Assembly: GCA_021292165.1 (NCBI GenBank)
Contig: CM037879.1
Coordinates: 249,779,438 to 249,843,437 of the forward strand
Direction: 5' to 3'
Source: Shinisaurus crocodilurus
Lineage: Eukaryota; Chordata; Lepidosauria; Squamata; Shinisauridae
DNA length: 64,000 nt
Shown here: positions 1-10,440 of the stretch, one piece after another
How positions within the stretch are numbered: position 1 is the first letter of the stretch
Layout of the letters: each line of letters starts with the position of its first letter
Notes under the pieces: model-generated
Database searches by the model: none
Told to the model about the DNA's origin: nothing
What the model saw: the letters and a program-made list of their open reading frames with translations, nothing else
Program-made: the position numbers and the translations under genes

Positions 1-760
1 GTGGGCGGGGAGAACTTTTGCGGACGTGGGGGAGGTGAGGCGAGACTTACCTGTTCTCGCAGGTATTCGGCCATAAAGGGGGTGGGGCTACAGGAGCCAA
101 TATTAGGCCTGGCAGCCCCACCCACACCCTCTTTGTTTCCTGCAGCTCCCTCTCCCCCTGTATTCAGTATGGGCTCCTCTGGTCGCCGTTAAGGGACCGA
201 GTAGGAATTTTGGCTCATCTCCATTAGGGGGGTGAGCGTGTTTCGCCTACTCCATACTACTGCAGGGTTAGGAGTGTTTATAGTCAGTGTAAAGAGCAAA
301 CCAAAAAATGGTCACAGTTAGATGATAGACAGGTAAGTGCGGGGTAGGGTATTTGATAGGGTAAGGTGAGCATCCCTGGCACCATTCAGGTGACAGGCGG
401 TTTCATGAGGCCTCAAGTTGATGGGTCAGGAGGCTCAGACAACTGAGGATCAGGAACACCTGTGATGCCTTTGTTCTCGCCAAGCTTGTTGTCGTGAGAC
501 TCCGAGAGGGGGTGACGCAACAAAGGCTCCCATCACTGTAAAGTAAGAAATGGGGCAGCGGCGGACTCATCGCCACCACCCGGTTTTGGATGCTCCGCCC
601 CAATTGCACAATTGAGCGGCCTAAGAGGCCAGAGTTGTAGAACCCGCACTCCATCCCTTTGCAGTCCATTGTATGTAAATAAACGTGGCCCAGTTAAATC
701 CCAGCCAAGTGTCTTGACTCTTCATTTCCCCATTACGTACGCAATGGGGAATGCTGAGAG
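1..760. other. Unclassified GC-rich region, possible retroelement end
   Basis: This stretch is richer in CpG than most of the window and is not one of the repeat families that recur here. An AATAAA signal lies near 680, followed by about 75 bases before the composition changes, which resembles the R-U5 part of an LTR. No reverse transcriptase, primer-binding site or paired LTR is visible, so the retroelement reading is weak. On the minus strand, 74 to 51 reads MAEYLREQ and is followed by a GTAAGT splice-donor match; this could be a short first exon of a gene lying beyond the left edge, or chance. Confidence 0.2.
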
Positions 761-1957
761 AAACCTTTACTACTTCTGCTGCAGATCCGTCTGCATGTGC
801 ACAAGCAAGCAACACATGGAGAGTTGTTGGCACATGGTCAGCAGCCACCATCGCCATTAAGAAAGATGGAATGGAAGAGAAAGGGGAATAATAAGATCTG
901 CACTGGCGGCTGGGTGGACTGAACCCTTCTTGGCATCGGCAGACAGCACACTGCAAAGGGCGCATGAAGGTGCTGCTACCCACCAGTGGGGTTGTGCAAT
1001 TGCTTCCAATTTGGTTTGGATCCTAAATGGATCAGAGCTGCTTCGTAGTGGATTTAAAGTGAATTGGGAGGCAAACAAAGTAGAGATGGAAGCAAAATGA
1101 CTGGTTAAAGAAGCTTCATTGGTTAACAAAGCTTTGCATTGTAGAAGGTGGTGGTGGTGGTGGTGGTTGCTGTTGTTTCCCGTGCCCTCTAACAATTTCC
1201 GACAGACTTCAGAGATGTTTTCTTACAACGAAGACATGGGGAAAGCGGGGAGGGTTAGGGTGACTGAGAGCAAGCTATAATTGCACTGTAATTGACAGGT
1301 CTATCTGTAAATGGAATAATGCCTGACCTTGACTGCACCCTGTACATACCTGAAATCTCACAGGCATCTTACCAAAGGGCACAGCTGCATTCCCTGTGAG
1401 TTCCATGTAAATATACTTTCCCCAAAGAACAAGGTGGCAAGGCAGCAGAAACTTTTTGAAATGCTCCAGTGTTAAAAGTGCCTGGCACAAAAAATCCTGG
1501 ACCTACTGGTCTCAACTTTGGCAGGCTTCCTCCCTCCCAGAAGGGGCTACCTTCCCTGCAAATGTCACCCAATTCTGTTAACAAATTTAAACATTATTGA
1601 TGAATGTGATTTCCCCAATTAAATAAATGGGAAACCTACCTTAATTTGTGAAATGAAGCAACCCTACAAAGCAGGATGAAACAAACCAACATATGCGTAT
1701 GAAGCAATGACTCTAAATCATATATCACAGTCCTACTCACAAAGCAGAAAGTCATCTAACAGCAGGGCCATAGCCCTTTTACTCATGGAATAATAATAAA
1801 AAGCATTCAGGCAATATTCTTCCTGCTTGCTCACTAAAACGATGACCCACACCCATGGCACACACCTGCTGGCAAGAACCTGGGCCTTCTTTTTAAATTC
1901 TATAAAGTTAAGTTTTATTTGATTGACATTAAATACAATTAAATAACTCATTTTAAT
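760..1957. other. Non-genic stretch with a GTG-repeat tract
   Basis: No recognisable gene or repeat family was found here. A (GTG)n tract lies at about 1147-1168. Predicted peptides are short and show no domain. Confidence 0.4.
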
Positions 1958-2297
1958 GCATCATAGAACTATAGAGTTGGAAGGTGCCTTAGAGGCCATC
2001 TAGTCTAACCCCCTCAGTCAGTACAAGAAATCCACAGCTAGAACAGTCCCAACAGATGGCTGTCCAGCCTCTGCTTGAAGACCTCACATGAGGAAGAGTC
2101 CCTCCCCGCATAATTGATTCCATGGTCTAACTGCTCTTAGCATTAAATTTTTGTCCTAATCTATCCTAATCTGACTGAAATCTATCATCCTGTAACTTAA
2201 GCCCATTAGATCTAGTCCTGCTGTCTGGGGCAGCAGAGAATAAGCCTTTGCCTTCTTCTGTGTAACAGTCCATCAGGTATCTGAAGAGGCCTAGCAG

Positions 2298-2658
2298 GAT
2301 CGTAGCTCAGTGGTAGAGTGCCTGCTTTGCATGCAGAAGGTCCCAAGTTCAAGCCCCGGCACCTCCAGGTAGGGCTGGGGAAAAACCACGGAGAGCCACT
2401 GCCAAGGGAGGCTGGTGATTCCTATTTTGGTGGGGCTCCTAATCCATTACAGGCTTTATCAGGAGTATTGTAGGAGCTGTCCATGGTGCTGATCTCCACC
2501 CCAAAATACGTTTGCCACCATGGATAGCTCCTATAAAGCTCCAAATAAAACCTGCAATGGATTAGGAGCCCCACTGAACTAGGAGTCACTAGCCTCCACT
2601 GGCTGCTGCCAGTCAGTGTCGACAATACTGAGCTAGATGGACCAATGGTCTGACTTCC
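2298..2658 (+). mobile_element. tRNA-derived SINE, split by a MITE
   Basis: The 5' part has an A-box-like GTAGCTCAGTGGTAGAGTG and a B-box-like GGTCCCAAGTTCAAGCCCC, as in a tRNA-type polymerase III promoter. The 3' part (2600-2658) carries CAATACTGAGCTAGATGGACC. The two halves are separated by a palindromic insertion at about 2407-2597. A reverse copy of the same family lies at about 54112-54312, which confirms it as a dispersed family. The SINE is inserted in the antisense CR1. Confidence 0.75.
2407..2597. mobile_element. Palindromic MITE inside a tRNA-SINE
   Basis: The ends are inverted copies: GGAGGCTGGTGATTCCTA at the left pairs with the reverse complement of TAGGAGTCACTAGCCTCC at the right, and the arms continue through GGGGCTCCTAATCCATTA. 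The long arms make a near-complete foldback. A possible short flanking duplication (ACTG) is not decisive, so the superfamily is left open. Confidence 0.65.
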
Positions 2659-2780
2659 TATATCCCCTCTCAGCCATCTCTTACCATGTTAAACATATGC
2701 AGTTCATTCAATGTTTCCACACCATCTTTCCCAGAACATCTTTGTTGCTTTACTATAAACTTGCTCCAATTTGTCTAGAT

Positions 2781-2873
2781 CGGCCTTCTCCAGCCTGGTG
2801 CCCTCCAGATGTGTTAGACTGCTACTCCCATCATTCCCAGCCAGCATGGAGGACACCAGGTTGAGAAAGGCTG
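2781..2873. mobile_element. hAT-type palindromic MITE, 'CTCCAGATGTGTT' family
   Basis: The left end (CCAGCCTGGTGCCCTCC) and right end (GGACACCAGGTTGAGAAAGG) are inverted copies. Flanks GTCTAGAT (2773-2780) and GTCTGTAT (2874-2881) match at 6 of 8 positions, as an aged 8-bp hAT target-site duplication would. It is one of about ten related copies in the window. Confidence 0.65.
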
Positions 2874-3107
2874 GTCTGTATCCTTCGTAAATTGCAGTAA
2901 CCAGCAACGGACACAGAGCTCTAGAAGTGGTCTGATTAATGCAGAATAAAGGAGAACTATGGTTCTGTTACTGCAGCCAACAATTACAGTAGCCTTTATT
3001 TTATTTTTTTGTAGCCACATCACTCTGCTGACTCATCTTCAGCTTGTGATCAACTACAAGCCCAAAATCCTTTTCATGTGTAATGAATGTACAGGCCTGT
3101 GGCTTAC

Positions 3108-3258
3108 ACTGGCTCAGCTTGTCTGAGTGTGGAAAGCTAAGCAGGGTCAAGCCTGGTTATTACTTGGATGGGAGACTCCTCTAGTTTCCTGCATTGAGCA
3201 GGGGGTTGGACTCGATAGCCTTGTAGGCTCCTTCCAACTCTATGATCTATGAAATCTA
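3108..3258 (+). mobile_element. 5S rRNA-derived SINE with CR1 3' tail
   Basis: The first half, from GTCTGAGTGTGGAAAGCTAA to TTACTTGGATGGGAGAC, closely matches the internal control region of vertebrate 5S rRNA. The second half (TCCTGCATTGAGCAGGGGGT then TTGGACTCGATAGCCTTGTA) is nearly the same as the last 80 bases of the CR1 LINE ending near 26.34 kb. It is therefore a SINE3-type retroposon that probably used the CR1 reverse transcriptase. Sister copies lie at 30458-30618 (+) and 52853-53011 (-). Confidence 0.8.
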
Positions 3259-3259
3259 T

Positions 3260-3930
3260 GAATTAGGCCGTGACTCTGGGCACATAGACAGGAGCTGCTA
3301 AGCCAGGGTTCTCCCCCCACCCACCCCCTGCCGAGGAGATGGGGACAAATAGCTCAGGCTTCTTAAAAATGTCAGAAGATATTTGTTTTTTACAAACATG
3401 GAAGAGAGGGGCAGATCAAATTCAACATTCTTGGCAACCTTGGCACACATCACAGTACAAAGTCATCTTGACTGTTTGCAATCACAGTTGTTGTTTTTTT
3501 CATACACTCTCTCTCTCTTTTTTTGCAAGCATTTTCCAAGAGCTCATGGCATCCATCTCATTTTTGGGAAATCATGACCACATTGGTTGCCATGACTGGC
3601 CATCCAAATACTATTGCTTTTCATTGGGACAGCTGTCACATGGGACTGCATTTATATCCCCAGATATGGCCACCTTGGCATTGCTGTAATGCTGCATTTT
3701 TGGTTGCAGACTTGGGAGAGGATGATTTGGGGGGTGGTAAACTTTGTCTTGCCTCACCCACATTGCCAAGGTCACTTGTGAAACTACCAATGGAGGACAA
3801 ACTCCTCAAGAATAGATAAAGAACTCTGCAGGTATGGAAGTGATGTAAATGCTGTTGTAGCCTGATCAGTGGCCATCCATGTTTATCATTATGTCCCCCC
3901 CTTTTCACTGAACGAGGAAGTACTATTATA
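3260..3930. other. Non-genic stretch, no recognised feature
   Basis: Unique-looking sequence. The overlapping peptides at 3339-3908 show no domain and differ between frames. Two short CT/T-rich runs lie near 3497-3523. Confidence 0.4.
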
Positions 3931-4160
3931 TTCTATAGCTATAATAATAATTTATTGCTATCTCACTCTTCTGCTGATACACTCAAGACTAACAGAATAA
4001 ATAAGAAACAATAATAAAATACAATGACAATAAACAAGTAATTGAAAACAATAATATAAAACAGATGATACATTAACACAGTAAAATCAGGCAGCAACCA
4101 GATTTAAAATTACACAGTAAAACCCCACAAGAATAAAAAAATGTCTTCAGCTTCTGGTGA
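3930..4160 (-). mobile_element. L2-type LINE 3' end fragment, antisense
   Basis: The A-rich stretch with repeated AATAAAA and CAATAATA words, ending in ATGTCTTCAGCTTCTGGTGAAAAGG, resembles the antisense 3' end of the L2-type copies near 7.0-7.2 kb and 39.6 kb. No protein is preserved. Assignment rests on this internal similarity. Confidence 0.45.
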
Positions 4161-4172
4161 AAAGGACTCACT

Positions 4173-4292
4173 GGGTGGGTTCACACATCATGCTAAGCCA
4201 CCCTGCAAATAAGCCATGGTGGGTTGTTTGTTTGTGGAATAACCCATGGTGCTCCTGACAGACAATTGGGCTCACTGTGGGTTGTTATCCCA
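4173..4292. mobile_element. MITE fragment, 'TGGTGGGTTGT' palindromic family
   Basis: GGGTTCACACATCATGCTAA and inner CCATGGTGGGTTGTTTG resemble elements at 11444-11817 and 28610-28808, which carry ACAACCCAC/GTGGGTTGT inverted words. Only part of the palindrome is preserved. Confidence 0.45.
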
Positions 4293-4932
4293 CTCCTCCC
4301 CCCTCAGTCCTCCAACTGGTATCCCAGTGTCCTTTGCAGCAGAACCCATCTGGTCTCCCCCTTCCCCGCTCCAATCACTACCCCTCTTCATTCGCTGCCT
4401 TTTTAAATTTTATTTTTCACAGCCTCAAAATGCATAGTTGGGGTTGTATTTTTTCACACACACCCCCAAAAATTATGCAGCTGTGTTCACATTTTGGTGG
4501 CAGCAGTGGCGGCGGTGTTTTGGAGGTGCACAAGTGTGCACTTATGGCTATCCGATATGTATGTAGTCTTGCCTGGTCGATGTCCTTGTAAGTTTCAGGT
4601 GTCAAAGGGAGCAAAGTGCAGTTGGTAACATACTGTAGATGGAAATTGACAAGGTGAGACTGCATATACGCTAATACGCACACAGTTGCTAAGCTGTCAG
4701 TTGAAAATCAGCGGTAAAGGGGTGGGGGGAAGTAGGTGCACCAAAAAGGGGGTGGCAACAAGACCTCTGTGTTCTGCAGAAAAATTACAGTTGGAGAAGC
4801 TGAAAAAAGGCAATCCCCTGGTGGTCACCACCGCTGCCTGGACATCTAGGGAAAGGAATGGATCCATACTATCAGCCCACTCTTTCAGAGAAAGAGCAAT
4901 CCCATTCAGGACAGCTTGAATCACCTCATCTA
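4293..4932. other. Non-genic stretch, no recognised feature
   Basis: Pyrimidine-rich DNA with no domain-bearing ORF and no repeat family that I recognise. Confidence 0.4.
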
Positions 4933-5168
4933 GAGCCAGTGTGGCATAGTGGTGAGAGTGTTGGACTGGGACTCGGGAGATCCGGGTTCTAGTCCCCGCT
5001 CGGCCATGAAACTCACTGGGTGACTTTGGGCCAGTCACTGACTCTCAGCCTAACCTACCTCACAGTGTTGTTGTGAGGATAAAATGGAGAGGAGGAGGAG
5101 GATTATGTAAGCCGCCTTGGGTTCCTTGCAGGAAAAAAGGTGGGATATAAATGTAATAAATGTAATAA

Positions 5169-5202
<34 letters not shown>

Positions 5203-5203
5203 C
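4933..5203 (+). mobile_element. Sauria-type tRNA-derived SINE, full length
   Basis: It starts at GAGCCAGTGTGGCATAGTGG, an A-box-bearing tRNA-like head. The B-box region is GGGTTCTAGTCCCCGCTCGG. The conserved body includes CAGTCACTGACTCTCAGCCT and the tail GTTCCTTGCAGGAAAAAAGG, which in this family comes from a Bov-B/RTE LINE end. The element ends in an AAATGTAAT tail that has grown into a (GATA)n microsatellite at 5169-5203. Copies on both strands occur at 7266, 8061, 22985, 44203 and 58560. Confidence 0.9.
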
Positions 5204-6000
5204 ACCAGTACTGTTGACCAACACCACCTCCATTTTCTCTGGATTAAATTTAAGACATTAAATTCTACCAAAGATTCAGACTAATCTTTCCTATCACTTC
5301 AGCAATAGCACAGCACAAGTATGTATGATTCTCTGTTGTTTGTAGGGCTGAGGCAAATGTTCTGTTAAAGGACGTAGCATTGGCCTGAAGCCAGGCAGAG
5401 TATGGGCTATGCTTCCTGCCCTCATTCTGCCCGCAGCACTGCTTGCTAGGCAAAAGATGACAGCCAGCCACCAAGATGCTGGGGAGTGTTATATCTGCAG
5501 GCAGTGCCATCTTTTGTTCTCTCCACACACTGCATCATCAAAATAGTAGCTAGCTATTGCTAGGGCACCTACACCAGTATCCATTGTACACCTAGCAATA
5601 TTTCTGAAAATGTTTTCTAACATCAGGCAACAAATTGTTCTGCTACCTACATCTTTGTGTCATTGAGTACTTAAGAAAAAGTTTGTTCCTTCACCTGCTA
5701 TTGTTTATACTGTATTTTATTAATTTTTCTCTGAATTTCAGAAATGCTGGTCAGAGTTTAACAAATTTATCAGGAAGATCAGGGACACTTCACTGTTGAT
5801 GTTCACTTCAGTCAAATAGTCACAATGATGTTCTCTTAGTGCCAGAAAATCCAGATGTTGCTTGTTAGAATATGAATGGTGCCATGGAAAGACCCTTTTG
5901 ACATTGTGCTATTTGGTTTTGTATGTTGCCATTGCCATAATTCTTTTATGTAGCTTTGCTAGACAAAACACACTTTTCCTCTCTGAATTGAATGTTCATT
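5204..6000. other. Non-genic stretch, no recognised feature
   Basis: AT-rich unique-looking DNA. The minus-strand peptide at 5265-5528 has no recognised domain. Confidence 0.4.
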
Positions 6001-6075
6001 ATTATTTATTTATTTATTCAATTTCATTTCTGTCTCACCTTTGTACACATGGCCCTCAAGCTGGGTACATAGTGG
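6001..6075 (-). mobile_element. LINE or SINE 3' tail fragment
   Basis: TTATTTATTTATTCAATTTC followed by CTCAAGCTGGGTAC reads as the reverse of a retroposon 3' end with an (AAATA)n tail. Too short to assign to a family. Confidence 0.35.
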
Positions 6076-6169
6076 AACAGAGAATATGAGATTCTGAACA
6101 CACATAAATATGAGATTGACAAGCCAAGGTTATGTAATCTCACTGCAATTTCCTTTCTCTCATTTTCTC

Positions 6170-6217
6170 ATATATATATATATATATATATATCCATCCA
6201 TCCATCCATCCATCCCC
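6170..6217. repeat. Compound (TA)n(ATCC)n microsatellite
   Basis: About 12 TA units pass directly into six ATCC units. It accounts for the low-complexity peptides on both strands here. Confidence 0.95.
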
Positions 6218-6674
6218 AGGAACACTTGCAAAGGAGATTCTCTATCAGTCTGGTGCCCCACTATGTCTTCACTTGGCTTACTACTTCGTTTGCAAAAAGA
6301 AAAAAGAAAAGAAAAGAAAAAAGCCAACAACAAGAAGAAACTGTGATATTGTGATAATTGGTTGAGTAATAATGTCATCATGCTTGATGCATGTTCAATA
6401 AAGAATCATATTCACAACAGCAAATAGTCCTCAAGATACAGATTTAATTTGACAACTGTTCAATTGCCCATTAAAAGTACTGGTGTGCTCAGCCATTATC
6501 TGTCTAATCGTTTTTGCAACATGAATCAGAGTTAGTGCATCTTCTTCATTATACTTTTCTCAGCAAGCTTGCCTCACTGTGTTGCTTACATTTTTTTCTC
6601 ATAGATCAATGGGCACCCTCTTGAATGCTTCACCATCATCTTTGACAAGTGTCAGAGAATCCTTTCACACAGCC

Positions 6675-6816
6675 TGGAACAACTTTCCCTAACATGGTGC
6701 TCTCCAGATATTTTGGACTACAGCTTCCAGAATTCCTGATCATTGACTATGCTGACTGGGGATGATGGGTGTTGAAGTCCAAGACATCTGGAGGGCAACA
6801 GGTTGGAGAAGGCAGG
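6675..6816. mobile_element. hAT-type palindromic MITE
   Basis: Inverted arms ACATGGTGCTCTCCAGATAT and CATCTGGAGGGCAACAGGTT surround a weakly paired centre. Same family as 10441, 13226 and 13700. The TSD was not resolved. Confidence 0.6.
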
Positions 6817-6837
6817 CCTAGAAGTAAGTTTATTTAA

Positions 6838-6895
6838 TCCTTGTAAGCCGCCCAGAGAACTTTGCTTATAGGGCAGCCTATAAATTGAATAAATA
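6838..6895 (+). mobile_element. L2-like LINE 3' end fragment
   Basis: TTGTAAGCCGCCCAGAGAAC, then TAGGGCAGCCTATAAATTGA and AATAAATA, has the layout of an L2-type 3' terminus. Only the last ~55 bases are present. Confidence 0.5.
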
Positions 6896-6989
6896 ACTTT
6901 TTAAAACCATAAAAATAAATCTATGGGCTTCACTGTTAGTCCTCAGCAGTTGTGTAATCTGTACTTTGTACATTTTAGTAAGTGTCTCC

Positions 6990-7735
6990 TTTTTGAATAC
7001 TTATTCATTTATTTAAGCACTTCACACTTCACTTTCCCCCTCCATAACAACAGGAATCACTTAACATGGCTTACAAAATATCAAAACAGTAACCTAACAT
7101 TAAATCACATTTAGAACAAGGTAAAAGCATCAGCAAAGTCAAGAAAAATAAGAGCCCAAACTAGCAATCATTAAATAAAATTAAAGTAACAACAGTCAAA
7201 TGCTTGTTTAAAGAGAAATGTCTTCAATTGCTGACAGAGCGCAAGAGGAAGATGACCAAACCTCTTTTATTTTATTTATTTGTTTATTATATTTATACCC
7301 CGCCTTTTTTCCTGCAAGGAACCCAAGGCGGCTTACATAATCCTCCTCCTCCTCCTCTACATTTTATCCTCACAACAACCCTGTAAGGTAGGTTAGGCTG
7401 AGAGTCAGTGACTGGCCCAAAGTCACCCAGTGAGTTTCATGGCTGAGCGGGGACTAGAACCCGGATCTCCTGAGTCCCAGTCCAACACTCTAACCACTAC
7501 GCCACACTGGCTCTCTTGGGACAGGGAGTGCCACATACAGGACACCACCACCAAGAAAGCCCTGTTGAGTGTTGCCACTAGCCTTACATCTGAATGCAAT
7601 GGTAGATGCAAGAAAGCCAGAACAGCTGATCTTAAAGTATGGGCAAGTTCACATGGGAGGAGACTGTCCTTCAACAGTAGGTGTGGTTCCTCCATTTATG
7701 CCATTGTTTCTTCCATATTACGTGTTGACTAGACA
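6990..7735 (-). mobile_element. L2-type LINE, antisense, interrupted by a Sauria SINE
   Basis: On the minus strand the segment 7700-7515 encodes a decayed L2 ORF2 C-terminus (NRAFLVVVSCMWHSLSQE, compare [18 protein letters not shown] at 41.3 kb). It continues below the SINE at 7266-7514 as an A-rich 3' end with the word CTTCAATTGCTGACAGAGCG. The SINE therefore inserted after this LINE. Confidence 0.6.
7266..7514 (-). mobile_element. Sauria-type SINE, antisense
   Basis: Reverse copy of the 4933 element: TTTATACCCCGCC and CAGGAACCCAAGGCGGC at the low-coordinate end, and the tRNA-like head (CTAACCACTACGCCACACTGGC reversed) ending at 7514. It carries a run of (TCC) units at 7342-7358. It lies inside an antisense L2. 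Confidence 0.9.
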
Positions 7736-8060
7736 AAAGCTACCCCTCTCACACATCTGAATTGTGCTGGTCTTTCTTACTGAGTCACTTGCTCTAGACT
7801 TCTGGTAAAACTCAAATAAATGTTATGCATGATCTTTTACTTCCAGTGTTATCATGACACCATAGCTTAGCTTGGGAATGCATTAGACATTTTGTTGTTT
7901 AGCCGCACGCTCTGAGACCATCTTGTCTACATCAAAAGTTTTAACATCTAGTAATTAAAGATTGCAAGGTGAAACCAAACATTTGAAGAAAAACATACAT
8001 CTTATTTGCATGTGAATCTGACCGACTTTCACAAAGGTTTGGCCAAACCACCTCTTGCTC

Positions 8061-8266
8061 ATTTATTTATTTATTTATTATATTTATACCCCGCCTTTTT
8101 TCCTGCAAGGAACCCAAGGCGGCTTACATAATCCTCCTCTCCATTTTATCCTCACAACAACCCTGTGAGGTAGGTTAGGCTGAGAGTCAGTGACTGGCCC
8201 AAAGTCACCCAGTGAGTTTCATGGCCGAGCGGGCCCAGTCCAACACTCTCACCACTATGCCTCATG
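8061..8266 (-). mobile_element. Sauria-type SINE, antisense, internal deletion
   Basis: The 3' LINE-derived half is complete, but in the tRNA-like head the bases between GGCCGAGCGG and CCCAGTCCAACACTC are missing compared with the copy at 7266-7514. That removes the B-box core, so this copy should be promoter-dead. Confidence 0.85.
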
Positions 8267-8560
8267 AACTTCTTCTGCCTATTTTCCTTTTTCATGCTCT
8301 TTCCAGCTTAATAAAGTTGTGCTGCAATGATGCACACTTTTATGCCACGTAGCTTTTCATTGAAGAAATGTGTTCTCCATTCTACTGTGGTCTTCATAAA
8401 AGTTCTTCAGATGAATGCTTGTGGGTAGCTCATCAATATTCTTTTTAATTCTCTGAGAAGATGACATAGCACATTTCACTATGCCAAACTAGTGTTATTT
8501 GCAGGATGACACAAATTGCTGTCACTTGACATTGTCTGCACAGTGATGAGTCGGTTGATT
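8267..8560. other. Non-genic stretch, no recognised feature
   Basis: No repeat family or coding signal recognised. Confidence 0.35.
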
Positions 8561-8561
8561 A

Positions 8562-8872
8562 GGGGTAGGCAACCTTTTGGGGATTGAGGGCCGTATCACC
8601 TCAGAGGAATGTAGCTGCGGGGCACATACTGGTTGTGGTCAGGGACAAATCCAAAAGTGGGTGGGGTGGGGAAATCTCTTTTCTCTCCATTCATCCATTT
8701 GCTCTTCCATTCATATCCCCCCCACACACACACACACATTATCATCTCAGGGAGTTAGAGCAGCACAGCCTCAAACACTCCCTCTCCTCTGTCCCATTCT
8801 CCCTCTTTTACAGACACACATTTGCACCCATCCATCTACCCCCATTTCCAGGTTTTCCTTCTATCCAAACCT

Positions 8873-8922
<50 letters not shown>

Positions 8923-9185
8923 ACTGTTTCATTCTCCCTGTTCACACCCTTTCTTCCATTCACACACTTACCTTCAAGTCAGCTTTCCTTCCATGCTGGG
9001 TCAGGAAGAAGAGGCATCTTGTTCTCCCCGCCTAGCAGGGAAGGAAAAGCAGCAAGGAGGCAACAAAATTCCGTGCTGAGGGCATGGGGGGATTTGGTGT
9101 GGGGAATGGCTTTGGCACCCACTGACTGTGGGCCACACTGAAGGCCTCCAAGAGTTGCATGCAGGCTGCAGGGTGTCCACATGTG
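8562..9185. mobile_element. Probable hAT-like non-autonomous element
   Basis: AGGGGTAGGCAACCTTTTGG at the left is a typical hAT/Charlie-like terminus. TGTGGGCCACACTGAAGGCC to the right mirrors the GAGGGCCGTATCACC area. The right end is not sharply defined. The interior holds a (CT)n(CA)n microsatellite (8872-8925), which explains the long low-complexity peptides on the + strand. Confidence 0.45.
8872..8925. repeat. Compound (CT)n(CA)n microsatellite
   Basis: About 13 CT units run directly into about 14 CA units. Confidence 0.95.
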
Positions 9186-9860
9186 CTCTAGATGTAAAAC
9201 TGTTTCCCACTGTCACCCCCAGAGTAGATTAACAGGCAAGTTAAAGTATTCTGGTGTCTTTGGCAACATTTACTTCAATTTTGGAGGGTTATGCTATCAT
9301 AGCAGGTGAGCACACACCTGAAAAGGAAACATGCGAAATCAGCACAAATGCTAACATATTTATTTTCAATATATTTAAACAATAAATATTATTAAAGTTT
9401 ATTTTAATCTTCACAGATTCATTGACCTCAGAAGTGACACATAACACATTCTCATATGTGATGTGATAAGATTTAGATGCAAAAATATCAAAAAGCCAAG
9501 GCAGCCATCTTGGAATCTGTGCATTTTCTAAAAGGGCTCCACAGTTGAAATTGACAGTAAAACTGATCATTACAATGCTGCAAAAGCAGGCCTGCTTATC
9601 ACAAGTTTGTTTGTTTGTTTGTTTGTTTCTACCATCTAGCACCAAGCTAAAATGCAAAATGTTGACGACTTGGTGGTTGTTGCTTGGTTAAGCATATATG
9701 AGAGGGTTGAGAAAAATGTCCAGTCAGCTGATTGACAAACTTTGGAAAGTCAATTTACAATTTCACAGATTTAAAGATAATTCTGACAGCCGCTTTCTCA
9801 TACTGTGCTTGAAATCAATGTGTTCCTTGAGCAGTCATGTCACTGCTATGGTTCTCCCGG
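9186..9860. other. Non-genic stretch, no recognised feature
   Basis: AT-rich unique-looking sequence with a short (GTTT)n run near 9605-9628. The minus-strand 122-codon ORF has no recognised domain. Confidence 0.4.
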
Positions 9861-9866
9861 CGCACA

Positions 9867-9901
<35 letters not shown>
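9861..9901. repeat. (CA)n microsatellite
   Basis: About 20 CA units preceded by CGCACACGCG. Confidence 0.95.
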
Positions 9902-9903
<2 letters not shown>

Positions 9904-10440
9904 TTTTCTTAGTGCAACAAGAGGTTTCTTGAAAAGAGAGATCAAAAGGAAACTTGTTTGCAGAAGATGAGCTGGTTTCTATGTGGGTGATGCTGTTGTG
10001 GGAGAGAAGGAAAATCTGTTACTAAGCAGGGATCAGAGGGCCGTCGTCATGTGGAAGCCAAAAAATTCCATAGAAGGAAGAATTGTTCTGCCTGCAGCAG
10101 CCATGGCACCTCTGCTGTGATCCTCTCAGATGTTGCGAAGGCAGAATCAGTGGGTCTACCTGGTCAGTATTTAAATAAGTCTTTCCCAAAGGTGAAATGA
10201 TTCATAGTGTCATGGCAATAAGGTTATCAATGCAAGCTCACTTGTGAAGCCTCCCTTCTGTTTACCATACTGAGAGGATCTCCCAATGTGGGGATCACAA
10301 AAGATGTGGGAACACCTGAAACACAGAGTATCCTGGTAAAAAATGTCATGAAGCTGTATTATAATATATTTTCTAGTGACACTTATTTGTGTTTTTATCA
10401 ACCTCTTCTGAAGACTCTCAGTTTGTTGTAGCCATCAGAG

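Larger units (their letters stand above)
1958..3090 (-). mobile_element. CR1 LINE 3' portion, antisense, multiply interrupted
   Basis: Read on the minus strand, this is the end of a CR1 LINE. The terminal CR1 words (AGAGTTGGAAGG, then CATCTAGTCTAACCCCCT) lie at 1970-2015. Further in, 2704-2907 encodes CR1-like peptide including KADLDKLEQV, which matches the VDKLERVQRR region of the better copy at 25.87 kb. The element is broken by a tRNA-SINE at about 2298-2658 and by a hAT-type MITE at 2781-2873, so it predates both. It is a 5'-truncated fossil with stops and shifts. Family assignment is firm; the outer limits are approximate. Confidence 0.75.

Noticed and set aside
2298..2370. tRNA gene
   Set aside because: A- and B-box words are present but the flanking sequence is a SINE body, there is no matched acceptor stem, and a second diverged copy exists.
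3108..3175. 5S rRNA gene
   Set aside because: Only the promoter-proximal internal part is present and it is joined to a CR1 tail; three dispersed copies show it is a SINE, not a gene.
6160..6381. ORFs across the TA/ATCC region
   Set aside because: Peptide is YIYIYI and WMDGWMDG from a microsatellite.
8577..9141. 152- and 185-codon + strand ORFs
   Set aside because: Three overlapping frames all open because of CT/CA dinucleotide repeats; peptide is SLSLSL and THTHTH.
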